Source: Helicobacter fennelliae (GTDB taxonomy: Bacteria; Campylobacterota; Campylobacteria; Campylobacterales; Helicobacteraceae). From it: a stretch of DNA of 64,000 nucleotides. Below, piece after piece: positions 25,277-35,024 of the stretch. A program made the position numbers and the translations under genes. The stretch is from the NCBI RefSeq assembly GCF_900451005.1, contig NZ_UGIB01000001.1:1736001-1800000 (forward strand), given 5' to 3'. The notes under the pieces are model-generated. The model ran no database searches, had not been told where the DNA came from, and was given only the letters and a program-made list of their open reading frames with translations. The stretch's first letter is position 1. Every line of letters starts with the position of its first letter.

Positions 25277-27691
25277 TTAGATTTTAAGTTTTGCGTTAAA
25301 TTCAGATTCTAGGATATGGAGTATTTGCTCCATAAAGCCTGCGATTTGCTCTTCTGTCAAGCTTATATCTTGTGGCTGAAATACTGCTCTAAGCGTAAGC
25401 GCAAAATCCTTATCCTCATACACATCAAGCGGATAAATCGCCTTAAGATACAGCGGAGCAGAATCTAAAATGCGCGATTTAATCTGATGAAATGGAATAT
25501 CTTTATCAATCACAATTGTCAAATCTCTTTGATTTGAATGAAGCTTAGAATATGGCTTCATAGATTGCAAAATCTTGAAATTAAACGTGTCAATCTGCGC
25601 AAAAAACGCTCCTTGTATATCAAGCGTTTGGGCAAATTTGGGGTGGAGTCTGCCGATAAATCCAATCCGCACAGAACCTAAAATAATATCTGCGTATTGA
25701 TATGGGTGCGCAAATGTCGGAATCTCCTTAGGTGCGCTAAGCTCAAAGTCCCCGATGATATGTGAGATTGTTTGCGCAAATGAATAAAAATCCCATTTTT
25801 CGCCCTTAGGATACGGATATGACTCTTGTGTTTTGAATCCACTCACAACAAAGCTCATATGCTGAGATTCCTCTCGTTTGCGATTATATACACTTCCAAT
25901 CTCAAACATTTTGATACTTTTGTAGCCAAAATTTTGATTCCGCACAACAGAATCAAAAAGCCCCGGAATCAAGCTCGTTCTTAATGTATTGAGCTCATTT
26001 GTGATAGGGTTTTTGAGATCAAGCCCTTCTTCTAGCACTTCAAATCCCCATTCTACAAGCTTTGATCGCTGATAAAACACATAATGTATCGTCTCAAAAA
26101 ATCCTTGTGCTATCGCTCTTGTAGCCAAATCGCGTTTGTTTTGATATGCAAGCAGAGTTTTATTTATGCCTCGTTTTTGTATGCTAGAATAAGGCGTTGA
26201 AGGAATGTTTTTGATCCCATAAATACGCAAAAACTCCTCGGCGACATCTTGCGGAGAATAAATATCATGCCTATAAGGAGGTGGCGTAATCCTAAAAAAT
26301 ACCCCATCACCATCAGCATCGATTTTGAAATTTAATTGCTTGAGAATCAAGGCTATTTTTTCTTTTTCAACTTCTTTGCCGATGATTTGTGAGATCATAT
26401 TAAAAGTCATATTGACATAATGCCTTTGGCTCTCTTGTGTCATCTCGACTTCTTGATACCCCGAATAAATCGAGCATTGTGTATATGTATTTAAAATAGA
26501 GCAAAAAAGATTCATACCGATAAGAAGCTCTGGATTACTTCCTCGTGTCGAGCGATAAGTGATGTCTTTATCATGTGGTATGTGCTTATGAAACAATGCT
26601 TTTGAGATAATCTCTGGCTCTGCATAACTTGCCTCAACAATCAAAAGTGCTGGAAATGCTACAATCTTGCTTTCATCAACATAGCTTTTTATGCCAATCT
26701 CTGAAAGCTTATGTCCCGCGCTATCATAGACAGATTCTAGTTCGTTTTCATCTTTTTTGATTTTGAGTGTGATTGGCGTTTGTGTATCGTTTGAGATTGG
26801 ATAGATATTAAACAAAACACCGCTTAGATAAGTGATGAAGTTTTTATAATTTTGGATTGGGTTTGACTTTAGGATTCCATTATATGCGAGGATAAGCTGT
26901 ATATGCAATGCCATAGAAATCTCTTGAACCTCAATGGCTTTATAGAGCAAATACGACTTCAAGCACCCTTCAACCGATAGATTCAACGCCCGCCCAATAC
27001 CAAAAACCAAACCATATTCTTCCTCGCTTGGCAGGGTTATTGAGAGATTATACACACAAGCAAGCTCTCTTGCAATCCCCAAAATACACAAACAATCCCC
27101 ACGATTTGGCGTTAAAGAAACTTCTATGAGATATTGATTAAAAAACTCATATTCACATAATGGCTTGCCAAGCTCTAGCTCGCCGATACTAGAATCTAAA
27201 ACCATAATGCCATCATTGATTTTTTCAAGTCCTAATTCACTTGAAGAGCAAATCATTCCGCAACTTTCAACGCCCCTTAGAGTCGTTTTTTTGATCGTGA
27301 GTGTATGTGCTAAAGGGCTGTCTTTTTTATCTTTTGTTTTTTTATCTTGCGTTTTTTGCTCTTGGGTTTTGTTATCTTGTTTGTTATTTTGCACTGGAAG
27401 CTCTGCGCCCTCAAGTGCCAAAGCGACATATTGATCTTTTTGCACATTTTGCGCGCCACAGACGATCTGAAAAGTCTGATTCCCAACATCAACTTGACAA
27501 ATATTAAGCTTATCGGCGTTTGGGTGAGGATTCTTAGAGACAACGCGCCCTACAACGACTTTTTGTGGAATCTGAATCTGTCGCATAGATTCTACTTCAA
27601 TCCCAATGCTATTTAGCTTTTCGCACATATCCTCAATCTGAATATGTGAAATATCAATAAAATACGATAAATTCGATGTAGAAATAACCAT
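25277..27691 (-). CDS. pheT: Phenylalanine-tRNA ligase beta subunit
   Basis: 804 residues. Domains in order: N-terminal tRNA-binding EMAP-like domain (about 41-150), B3/B4 editing domain, B5 domain, catalytic-like core and C-terminal FDX-ACB domain (from about 708: SKLHSNQRDLTIVIDKDIPF). A Lys/Gln/Asp-rich insertion of 25 residues (101-125, QNNKQDNKTQEQKTQDKKTK) interrupts the tRNA-binding domain and is not usual for the family. The ATG overlaps the pheS stop by one base. Confidence 0.95.
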   Translation of the reverse strand: MVISTSNLSYFIDISHIQIEDMCEKLNSIGIEVESMRQIQIPQKVVVGRVVSKNPHPNADKLNICQVDVGNQTFQIVCGAQNVQKDQYVALALEGAELPVQNNKQDNKTQEQKTQDKKTKDKKDSPLAHTLTIKKTTLRGVESCGMICSSSELGLEKINDGIMVLDSSIGELELGKPLCEYEFFNQYLIEVSLTPNRGDCLCILGIARELACVYNLSITLPSEEEYGLVFGIGRALNLSVEGCLKSYLLYKAIEVQEISMALHIQLILAYNGILKSNPIQNYKNFITYLSGVLFNIYPISNDTQTPITLKIKKDENELESVYDSAGHKLSEIGIKSYVDESKIVAFPALLIVEASYAEPEIISKALFHKHIPHDKDITYRSTRGSNPELLIGMNLFCSILNTYTQCSIYSGYQEVEMTQESQRHYVNMTFNMISQIIGKEVEKEKIALILKQLNFKIDADGDGVFFRITPPPYRHDIYSPQDVAEEFLRIYGIKNIPSTPYSSIQKRGINKTLLAYQNKRDLATRAIAQGFFETIHYVFYQRSKLVEWGFEVLEEGLDLKNPITNELNTLRTSLIPGLFDSVVRNQNFGYKSIKMFEIGSVYNRKREESQHMSFVVSGFKTQESYPYPKGEKWDFYSFAQTISHIIGDFELSAPKEIPTFAHPYQYADIILGSVRIGFIGRLHPKFAQTLDIQGAFFAQIDTFNFKILQSMKPYSKLHSNQRDLTIVIDKDIPFHQIKSRILDSAPLYLKAIYPLDVYEDKDFALTLRAVFQPQDISLTEEQIAGFMEQILHILESEFNAKLKI

Positions 27692-28680
27692 TAAAACTGC
27701 TCCAATAGTCTCAAATCTGTCTCAAAAAAACTTCGCAAATCATTAATCCCAAGGCTTAACATCGTAATGCGCTCAATCCCTAGCCCAAACGCATAACCGC
27801 TGACATTCTCATAGCCCACTGCCTTAAATACATTATCATCAACAATCCCACAGCCCAAAACCTCAAGCCAACCAGTATGCGAGCATACTCTGCAACCTTT
27901 TTGGTGGCAAAACACACAAGAAATATCCACTTCTGCGCTTGGCTCCGTGAAAGGGAAAAAAGACGATCGGAATCTCACTTTGACATCACCAAACATATAA
28001 TTTAAAAAATCCTCCAAAATATATTTGAGATGCGAAAAGCTAACCTTGCCCTCCTCATCGACAACCAACCCCTCAATCTGATGAAACATAGGCGAGTGCG
28101 TTACATCATAATCCCGCCTAAATGTCTCGCCTGGGCAGATCATTTTGATAGGCGGTTTTTGCGAAAGCATAGTGCGGATTTGCACAGGTGAAGTGTGTGT
28201 GCGCAAAAGTTTTAAATCGTTAAAATAAAAAGTATCTTGCATATCTCTTGCTGGGTGGTATTCAGGAAGGTTGAGTGCTTGAAAATTATGAAAATCATCT
28301 TCGATAAGCGGACCCTCGCAAAGCTCATATCCCATACTCACAAAATATTGGATAATTTTATCTTTGATGTAATGGATAGGGTGTCCTATGCTTCGTTTTG
28401 CATTCAGACTAAAAAGACTCACATCTATTTTTTCATTTTGCAATTCTTGTGCGAGTCGCTTACCTTCTAAGCTTTGCTTTTTGTGATTATAAGTGGATTC
28501 AAACTTTTCTCTCATTATATTAAGATTCTGGGCTAAATGCTTTTTTTCCTCGCCTGTGAGGGTTTTTAGCTGCACAAACTGCTCGGTGATAATGCCCTTT
28601 TTGCCTAATGCTTTAATGCGGATAGATTCTAATGCCTCTAATGTCTGCGCACCTTGCAACTCTTGTAATAGATTCTCCAT
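27691..28680 (-). CDS. pheS: Phenylalanine-tRNA ligase alpha subunit
   Basis: 329 residues. Coiled-coil N-terminal arm (1-85), then class II synthetase core: [50 protein letters not shown] and motif 3 in [17 protein letters not shown]. The cysteine group [12 protein letters not shown] is a zinc-ribbon-like element seen in some bacterial PheS. It is the first gene of a minus-strand cluster running to serA. Confidence 0.95.
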   Translation of the reverse strand: MENLLQELQGAQTLEALESIRIKALGKKGIITEQFVQLKTLTGEEKKHLAQNLNIMREKFESTYNHKKQSLEGKRLAQELQNEKIDVSLFSLNAKRSIGHPIHYIKDKIIQYFVSMGYELCEGPLIEDDFHNFQALNLPEYHPARDMQDTFYFNDLKLLRTHTSPVQIRTMLSQKPPIKMICPGETFRRDYDVTHSPMFHQIEGLVVDEEGKVSFSHLKYILEDFLNYMFGDVKVRFRSSFFPFTEPSAEVDISCVFCHQKGCRVCSHTGWLEVLGCGIVDDNVFKAVGYENVSGYAFGLGIERITMLSLGINDLRSFFETDLRLLEQF

Positions 28681-28809
28681 AACAATCCTAATCTCTAAAA
28701 TAAGCAGAGATTGTAACCAATATTTGATAAAAATAAGTTTATTTTAATGTGAGATTCTGCTTTGGCTTTGATTCTTTGGGATTGCTTTATAAAATAGCAA
28801 AAGCCAAAT

Positions 28810-30645
28810 CTACTTAATCTCGCGTGAGAGTGTGGCGCATTCGTTTTTTGACATATCGATATTAAGGCTTTTGAGATATTGGCTAATCTCGATTTTTTCC
28901 ACGCGATTTAGCACCTTTAGCTCGATAAAATTACTAATCCCAAAATATTTATCAATTTCTGCATTGCTATTTTTATCTTTGATACAATAAGGTTTTTTTC
29001 CTTCTTGATACAAGATATAGTGCGAGCCTTTGAGGCTTTCAAGTGGCAGAAGGTATTTGTGATTGAAATCGATAAATGCGTAATCCCCATTATAAATGCT
29101 TGGCTTTATGCTGATGTCATATTGCTTCAAATGTGCTTCATCAAGCTCTTTGTGGCTCATAATGTGATAAAACTCCTCATCATCAAGGCTATTTCTAAGC
29201 TCTAGAATCTGATCTTGCGTATAAAGCGTAGAAATCTCGCATTTAGCGCATTCAAGATAAAGTGTATCGACAAAGTCTGCCTGCTTTGGCTCTGATATGC
29301 CAAATTCATTGACAAACTCAAAAAGCCTAGAATCTTTTTTGATAAAGTCTTTGATCTCATCAAACCCAAACTTCAGCCTCACCTCACCACACGAATATGG
29401 CGCAAGCACATAAGGAGCATACATAAAATACACGCCATCATACCCAAAAGCCACGCTTGCATTCGTATAGTCAAAATCCTGCTTAGCATCAATTTTGCAT
29501 TCTTGATGTGTCTCAAGAAACGCGGTATGTTTGGATTGGAGTTTGTGAAGCAATCCATCTGCTTTGGTATCAAAAACATCTTTATGCAGATTGATTCTAT
29601 GTCCTTCATAATCAAACATCATATATTCAGAGCTCCACACACCATGCGCACCACCCATATCCACAAACTTTGTGCGATGCAACTGCAAAAACCTATCATC
29701 AAAAAAATCAACACTATAATCCATATATTCTAGCTCGTAGCTATTTTTTAAGCCATTATTTTTCATACTTATACTTCGAGTTTGTAGATTCTGCTTAATA
29801 AATGCGTCAAATTGCGCTTGCGATACATCACAATTTGTCGGGCTATCGATATTGTAGGCTTGAAAATTTTTTGCTTGGATTTGATTGATTGCATGCTGGA
29901 TTTTGCTTGTATCAGAGCACAAAAAATCAATACGCAACGCAGAATCTTGAAGCATTTGCTGTGAAGTGTGCTTATATAGCGCAAATTCCCTCACACTCTC
30001 AAGGGCTACATCATAATCTTTAGAGACAGAAGAGATATTGCTGATTTCTTTTTGATTATGGAGAATCTCGCTGATTTTACTTATCGTGATTTTTGGCTGG
30101 ATAATCTTGCCTTGCTGGATCTGGGCTATAAACTGCTTTTGACAATCAATCTGCCCGTTTAACACTCCATTTTCCAAACTTTTGAGTGTATTTTTGAGCG
30201 CGCATTTGAGATTCTGGTGGTTTCTTCTAAATACCGCGCTTAAGATGCCTTTTTGATTCTGTGAGACAAAAAGCCACATAGTATCTTTACTTGCTTTATT
30301 GGATTTATCAGACTTGCTGGAATCTTTTGATTCTTTTGATTGATTAGATTCTTCAAGCTGATGTGATAACTCTTGCAAAAGAATCTGACTTGGCACAATC
30401 TGATAGATGATATATTCTTGCTTTTTCTCATAATCTGGATTTATAGATTCTAGCTCTTGAGAAAGTCTAGAGTCAGAATCCACAGAAGTTTGGGCAGTTT
30501 GGGCTGTGTTTTGTTCATTTTTGCAACCCGCACTAATGAATGCAATCAACAAAAAAGCACAACCCACACAGATTCTAAGATTTTGAAGAATCTTAAAGGC
30601 TTGAAAAGCCCTAAAGCTAAAATTTACTATCGCTACACTCCGCAA
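28810..30645 (-). CDS. DUF3298-type lipoprotein
   Basis: 611 residues. The N-terminus has a signal peptide and lipobox (LLIAFISAGC, Cys at about 41). Low-complexity Ser/Lys follows near 100-120. The C-terminal half matches the DUF3298/RsiV-like family: DMGGAHGVWSSEYMMFDYEGHRINL and GVYFMYAPYVLAPYSCGEVRLKFGFDEI. RsiV, in Gram-positives, is a lysozyme-sensing anti-sigma factor, but Gram-negative members are envelope lipoproteins of unknown role. The assigned start is TTG directly after the gdhA stop; a later start nearer the signal helix is possible. Confidence 0.75.
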   Translation of the reverse strand: MRSVAIVNFSFRAFQAFKILQNLRICVGCAFLLIAFISAGCKNEQNTAQTAQTSVDSDSRLSQELESINPDYEKKQEYIIYQIVPSQILLQELSHQLEESNQSKESKDSSKSDKSNKASKDTMWLFVSQNQKGILSAVFRRNHQNLKCALKNTLKSLENGVLNGQIDCQKQFIAQIQQGKIIQPKITISKISEILHNQKEISNISSVSKDYDVALESVREFALYKHTSQQMLQDSALRIDFLCSDTSKIQHAINQIQAKNFQAYNIDSPTNCDVSQAQFDAFIKQNLQTRSISMKNNGLKNSYELEYMDYSVDFFDDRFLQLHRTKFVDMGGAHGVWSSEYMMFDYEGHRINLHKDVFDTKADGLLHKLQSKHTAFLETHQECKIDAKQDFDYTNASVAFGYDGVYFMYAPYVLAPYSCGEVRLKFGFDEIKDFIKKDSRLFEFVNEFGISEPKQADFVDTLYLECAKCEISTLYTQDQILELRNSLDDEEFYHIMSHKELDEAHLKQYDISIKPSIYNGDYAFIDFNHKYLLPLESLKGSHYILYQEGKKPYCIKDKNSNAEIDKYFGISNFIELKVLNRVEKIEISQYLKSLNIDMSKNECATLSREIK

Positions 30646-31998
30646 TCAAACTACCCCTTGATCGATCATAGAGTCAGCCACTTTTCTAAAGCCCGCAATA
30701 TTTGCTCCCATCACAAGATTTGTAGGATCTCCAAAATCTTTTGCTGTGCTTGAGGCGTTTTGGTAGATGTTTTTCATAATGCCAAGTAGCTTTTGATCGA
30801 CTTCTTCAAAGCTCCATGGGTGCATACTTGCATTTTGTGCCATTTCTAATCCACTCACAGCCACGCCTCCTGCGTTTGCAGCCTTGCCCGGACCATAGCA
30901 AATCTTTGCATTCAAAAAGAGTTCGATCGCCTCATTTGTCGAAGGCATATTTGCTCCCTCACTTACGCATTTGCAACCATTTTGAAGCAAGATTTTGGCG
31001 TCTTTTGCGCTGAGTTCATTTTGTGTCGCGCTTGGAAATGCCGCAAAGCACGGAATGCTCCAAACCCCATTACACCCGCTCTCATAATCGCTTGCTTTAG
31101 TGTATTTGGCACTTGGTTTGGCTTTGGCGTATTCTTCTAAAGACGCGCGCCTTACTTCTTTGATTTCTTTAAGTAGCGCTACATCAATGCCTTCTTTGTC
31201 ATAAATCATTCCTTTTGAATCGCTCGCAGTTACCGGAATAGCCCCGATTTGATGAAGTTTTTCAATCGTATAAATTGCTACATTGCCCGCACCTGAAACA
31301 AGGCAGATTTTACCCTCCAAGCTTTCATTGCGATCTTTAAGCATTTCTTGCGCGAAATACACACAACCATATCCCGTGGCTTCAGGTCGCACCAAACTTC
31401 CACCCCAATTTAGCCCCTTGCCTGTAAGCACACCATCAAATCGATTGGTTAGTTTTTTGTATTGCCCAAACAAATACCCAATCTCTCTACCACCCACGCC
31501 AATATCTCCAGCGGGCACATCTGTATGCGCGCCTATATGCCTATATAGCTCATTCATAAATGACTGACAAAAGCGCATAACTTCCATTTCGCTTTTGCCT
31601 TTTGGATCAAAATCGCTTCCGCCTTTGCCACCGCCCATAGAAAGAGTTGTAAGAGAGTTTTTAAGCACTTGCTCAAATCCCAAAAACTTAATCACGCCCA
31701 CATTGACATTCGGGTGGAATCTAAGCCCGCCTTTATAAGGACCAATGGCAGAATTAAACTCGATTCTATAACCATAATTTACCTGAATCTTACCCTTATC
31801 ATCTACCCAAGTCACGCGAAAGATAATCTGTCGCTCTGGCACGACCATTCGCTCCAAAATCGCAGAATCTTGGTATTTTTTCTCTCTGCTTAAAAGTGGC
31901 TCAAGCGAAGTTAAAACCTCTTCTACTGCTTGATGAAACTCGTTTTGTGATGGATTTTTATCTTTGAGAATCTGGATAATTTGACTTGCATATGACAT
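30646..31998 (-). CDS. gdhA: NADP-specific glutamate dehydrogenase
   Basis: About 450 residues, makes glutamate from 2-oxoglutarate and ammonia. Conserved segments: YRIEFNSAIGPYKGGLRFHP, SLTTLSMGGGKGGSDFDPKG (substrate lysines), DVPAGDIGVGGREIGYLFG, VLTGKGLNWGGSLVRPEATG and the nucleotide motif SGAGNVAIY. The frame opens at 32043, but the ATG at 31998 follows AAGGAG at good spacing and gives the normal length. It ends directly against the start of the lipoprotein gene. Confidence 0.95.
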   Translation of the reverse strand: MSYASQIIQILKDKNPSQNEFHQAVEEVLTSLEPLLSREKKYQDSAILERMVVPERQIIFRVTWVDDKGKIQVNYGYRIEFNSAIGPYKGGLRFHPNVNVGVIKFLGFEQVLKNSLTTLSMGGGKGGSDFDPKGKSEMEVMRFCQSFMNELYRHIGAHTDVPAGDIGVGGREIGYLFGQYKKLTNRFDGVLTGKGLNWGGSLVRPEATGYGCVYFAQEMLKDRNESLEGKICLVSGAGNVAIYTIEKLHQIGAIPVTASDSKGMIYDKEGIDVALLKEIKEVRRASLEEYAKAKPSAKYTKASDYESGCNGVWSIPCFAAFPSATQNELSAKDAKILLQNGCKCVSEGANMPSTNEAIELFLNAKICYGPGKAANAGGVAVSGLEMAQNASMHPWSFEEVDQKLLGIMKNIYQNASSTAKDFGDPTNLVMGANIAGFRKVADSMIDQGVV

Positions 31999-32118
31999 GA
32001 TAGACTCCTTGACCTTTGATTTATGCTGTATTATATCTAGCACACATAAAAAAATCTTGAAATGCTTTATAAATATTTGTCTTTATCTTTTGACAAACTT
32101 CATAAACTCACCATTTTT

Positions 32119-34167
32119 TCAAAGATTATTACATTTTTCTTCAAGCTCAAAATACCGCTCATATTTAGATTCTAGCATCTCTTTTGCCTGCTCTAATTGT
32201 GTCGCAATAGTTGCTATGCCTTTTTGTAAATACACCGCACTATCGCTAAGCTCAGATTCTAGTGATTTGATTTGAGATTCTAGAATCTGAATTTCTTTGG
32301 GAAGTTGTTGCAATTCTAGATTCTCCTTGTAGCTAAGTTTTTTGGGCTTTTTGGATTCTGTGGTTGTGTTATGTTGATTTGTCGTAGAATCTTTTTGGTT
32401 TTTTGTTTTATCTTCCATTTTAGATTCTATTTTGGATTCTTGCTCAAGGCTTTCTTGAAGGCTTTTGTATTCTCTTAGCTCTTTTTGCATATCCAAATAT
32501 TCACTATATAGCATATAACTTTCTGTGATGTGGGTTTGTACGTGGTTTGTGATAGGTTCAAAAATCAGCAATTTTTTGGCAAGTTTATCGACAAAATACC
32601 GATCATGACTTACAAAAATAAGCGCGCCATCAAAGCTTGCAAGATATTCTTCCAAAATATTAATTGTTGCGATGTCTAAGTCATTTGTAGGCTCATCAAG
32701 TATCAAGCAGTCATAATGCTTTGTAAAAAGCAGTGCAAGCGCGACTCGGTTTTTTTCTCCGCCACTAAGAGCTGCTATTTTTTTGTCAAGCATTTCTTTT
32801 GGAAACAAAAAATTTTTCAGATACCCAAACACATGTATATTTTTACCGCGCACTTCGATGTGATCTCCGCCATTTGGGCAAAATGTCTCAATTAAGCTTT
32901 TTGAATCATCAAGCATTTCTCTATGCTGATCAAAATACCCAATGTGTAGCTCACCTCTTTTGATTGTGCCACTATCTGGTGTGATTTTGCCAAGCAGAAT
33001 CTTTAAAAGTGTAGATTTTCCACTGCCATTTTTACCGACAATCGCGATTCTATCATGCTGCAAAATCCGCAAAGAAAAATTTTGGATTAACGCCTTATCA
33101 TAGAATCTAAGATTAATATTTTCACATTCAAAGATCATTTTTTGGGCGTTTTTACCCTCTTGACGATAAAAGTGTTTAGATTCTCGCTCAAGCTCTAAGC
33201 GCATTTTATTAATGAGTGCTGGATTGTGTTTTGCACTTTTTCTAAGCTCCATAAGTCGCTCTTTGCGCCCTTCATTTCTTTTTCGGCGCGCTTGCACGCC
33301 TTTTGCTAGCCATTCTTCTTCAGCCTTTAAAAGCTTAAGTAAATGCGTATGCTCTTTTGTGAGATTAGCTAGAATCTGGGCTTTTTGCTCGAGGTATTGC
33401 GTGTATCCACCGCTAAAATTCAAAATCTTTGCATTATCCACCTCGACAATGCGCTGCGCGATTCTATCGACAAAATACCGATCGTGGCTTATAAATACAA
33501 CGCTTGCTTTGAGCGAGAGGATTTTTTCTTCCAAAAACTCCACTGCTTGCACATCGAGGTGATTTGTAGGCTCATCTAAAATATACACATCAGCCCTTTG
33601 AAGCAGAATCTGCGCGAGTGCGAGTCGTTTTTGCTCGCCACCTGAAAGCGTGCAGGCGATTCTGTTTTCAAACTCTTTGAGCGAGAAATGCTCCAACACA
33701 TCTTCGACTTTTTGCTCAAGATTCCAGCCATCGGTGTTATCAAGGATATTGCTTAGCTTTCCAAGCTCATCTAAAAGCGCGCGATAAGTTGGCTCATAAT
33801 TATTATGATTATTTTGAGAATCTAAATGTTTTGATTCTTTTGCAAGAGTTATATTAATGTGCTGGATTCTGTGATGGATTTGCAATAGTTCTTCTAAACT
33901 CTCCAAACACACTTCGCGCACACTTTTTCCGGGCGTGAAATTTGAATTTTGCGCTAGAGAGAGAATCTGCAAGCCTGTTTTAAACGCTCGCTCTCCACTA
34001 TCAGCTTGAATCTCACCATTGAGAATCTTTAAAAGTGTAGATTTTCCACTGCCATTTTTACCGACAATCGCAACTCTTTCATTTTCATTGAACGTGAAGC
34101 TCACTTCATCTAAGATTTTTTTGTAATCAAATTGCTTTGAGATTTGTATCAAACTGATTAATGCCAT
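32119..34167 (-). CDS. uup: ABC-F family ATPase (Uup-like)
   Basis: 682 residues, two ABC domains in one chain without membrane segments. Walker A GKNGSGKSTLLK occurs in both; signatures are LSGGEQKRLALAQ and LSGGEKNRVALALL; Walker B is YILDEPTNHLD and LILDEPTNDLD. The linker (about 245-310) and a C-terminal coiled coil (from about 600) are typical of Uup-type ribosome-binding ABC-F proteins. A 50-base stretch over Walker A is identical in the two halves of the gene. Subfamily call is from the C-terminal coiled coil. Confidence 0.85.
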   Translation of the reverse strand: MALISLIQISKQFDYKKILDEVSFTFNENERVAIVGKNGSGKSTLLKILNGEIQADSGERAFKTGLQILSLAQNSNFTPGKSVREVCLESLEELLQIHHRIQHINITLAKESKHLDSQNNHNNYEPTYRALLDELGKLSNILDNTDGWNLEQKVEDVLEHFSLKEFENRIACTLSGGEQKRLALAQILLQRADVYILDEPTNHLDVQAVEFLEEKILSLKASVVFISHDRYFVDRIAQRIVEVDNAKILNFSGGYTQYLEQKAQILANLTKEHTHLLKLLKAEEEWLAKGVQARRKRNEGRKERLMELRKSAKHNPALINKMRLELERESKHFYRQEGKNAQKMIFECENINLRFYDKALIQNFSLRILQHDRIAIVGKNGSGKSTLLKILLGKITPDSGTIKRGELHIGYFDQHREMLDDSKSLIETFCPNGGDHIEVRGKNIHVFGYLKNFLFPKEMLDKKIAALSGGEKNRVALALLFTKHYDCLILDEPTNDLDIATINILEEYLASFDGALIFVSHDRYFVDKLAKKLLIFEPITNHVQTHITESYMLYSEYLDMQKELREYKSLQESLEQESKIESKMEDKTKNQKDSTTNQHNTTTESKKPKKLSYKENLELQQLPKEIQILESQIKSLESELSDSAVYLQKGIATIATQLEQAKEMLESKYERYFELEEKCNNL

Positions 34168-34217
34168 TTTATGTAATCCATATCTTTATTCATGCCATTT
34201 CAAAAAACAAAATAAAA

Positions 34218-34235
34218 TTTGTATAATTATACAAA
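34218..34235. promoter_or_regulatory. Palindromic divergent promoter between the ABC-F gene and mqnA
   Basis: TTTGTATAATTATACAAA is an 18-bp perfect palindrome carrying a TATAAT on each strand. It lies 30 bases before mqnA (plus) and 50 bases before the ABC-F gene (minus), so one site can supply -10 boxes in both directions and could be covered by a single dimeric regulator. Confidence 0.5.
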
Positions 34236-34265
34236 AATTTACTATCCAAACCACAAGGCAATCTT

Positions 34266-35003
34266 ATGAAATTTGGCAAAATCCAATACCTCAATCTCGT
34301 GCCATTTGATATGTTTATCAAATCCTATCCTCTCCCTACACAATTCAAACAAGCTCTATTTTTCCGTCGCTCATACCCCTCCAAACTCAATCAATCATTT
34401 TTGTTTCGGCGCATTGATGCTGGATTTATCTCATCAATCGCTGGCTACAAATCCGCCCTACTCCACAAAGCCACAATGAGCGGAATCATCTCTAAAGGTG
34501 CGGTATGGAGTGTGATCGTGCTTCCAAATGATGACAAAATAGACTACCAATCCCAAACATCAAATGCTTTGTGTAAGATTCTAGGACTCAAAGGCGAAGT
34601 GCTTATAGGCGATAGAGCACTCAAAGCCCAATATAATGGCGCAAAATATATCGATATGGGCGAGGAATGGTTCAAAAAACATCGCCTTCCTTTTGTTTTT
34701 GGACGATTATGCTTTAATAAATATGCAAATTTTTATACTCACATATCCGCTCGCTTCAATGCCAAAAAAACAAAAATTCCATTTTATATCCTCTCATCGC
34801 ACGCCAAAACCACAGGCATTGATATGGCATATATCAAAGAATACCTCACACATATTTATTACAAAATCTCACACAAAGAGCACTCTGGGCTCAAGCGATT
34901 TTATCGGGCTTTGCGCTTAGAGCAAATTCCATTTCCACACAGAATCTACCCGCAAGACATCACAAAAAACATCACAAAAAAGCGTGATAAATCAAAGAAA
35001 TAA
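34266..35003 (+). CDS. mqnA: Chorismate dehydratase MqnA (futalosine menaquinone pathway)
   Basis: 245 residues. The start FGKIQYLNLVPFDMFIK and the helix RRIDAGFISSIAG, then SKGAVWSVIVLP and LIGDRALKAQY, match MqnA, which removes water from chorismate in the futalosine route to menaquinone that Campylobacterota use. The fold is a periplasmic-binding-protein-like pair of lobes. The last 20 residues are Lys-rich and not conserved. It precedes holA by 21 bases. Confidence 0.83.
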   Translation: MKFGKIQYLNLVPFDMFIKSYPLPTQFKQALFFRRSYPSKLNQSFLFRRIDAGFISSIAGYKSALLHKATMSGIISKGAVWSVIVLPNDDKIDYQSQTSNALCKILGLKGEVLIGDRALKAQYNGAKYIDMGEEWFKKHRLPFVFGRLCFNKYANFYTHISARFNAKKTKIPFYILSSHAKTTGIDMAYIKEYLTHIYYKISHKEHSGLKRFYRALRLEQIPFPHRIYPQDITKNITKKRDKSKK

Positions 35004-35024
35004 AAACACAAATAAGGACAAAAA

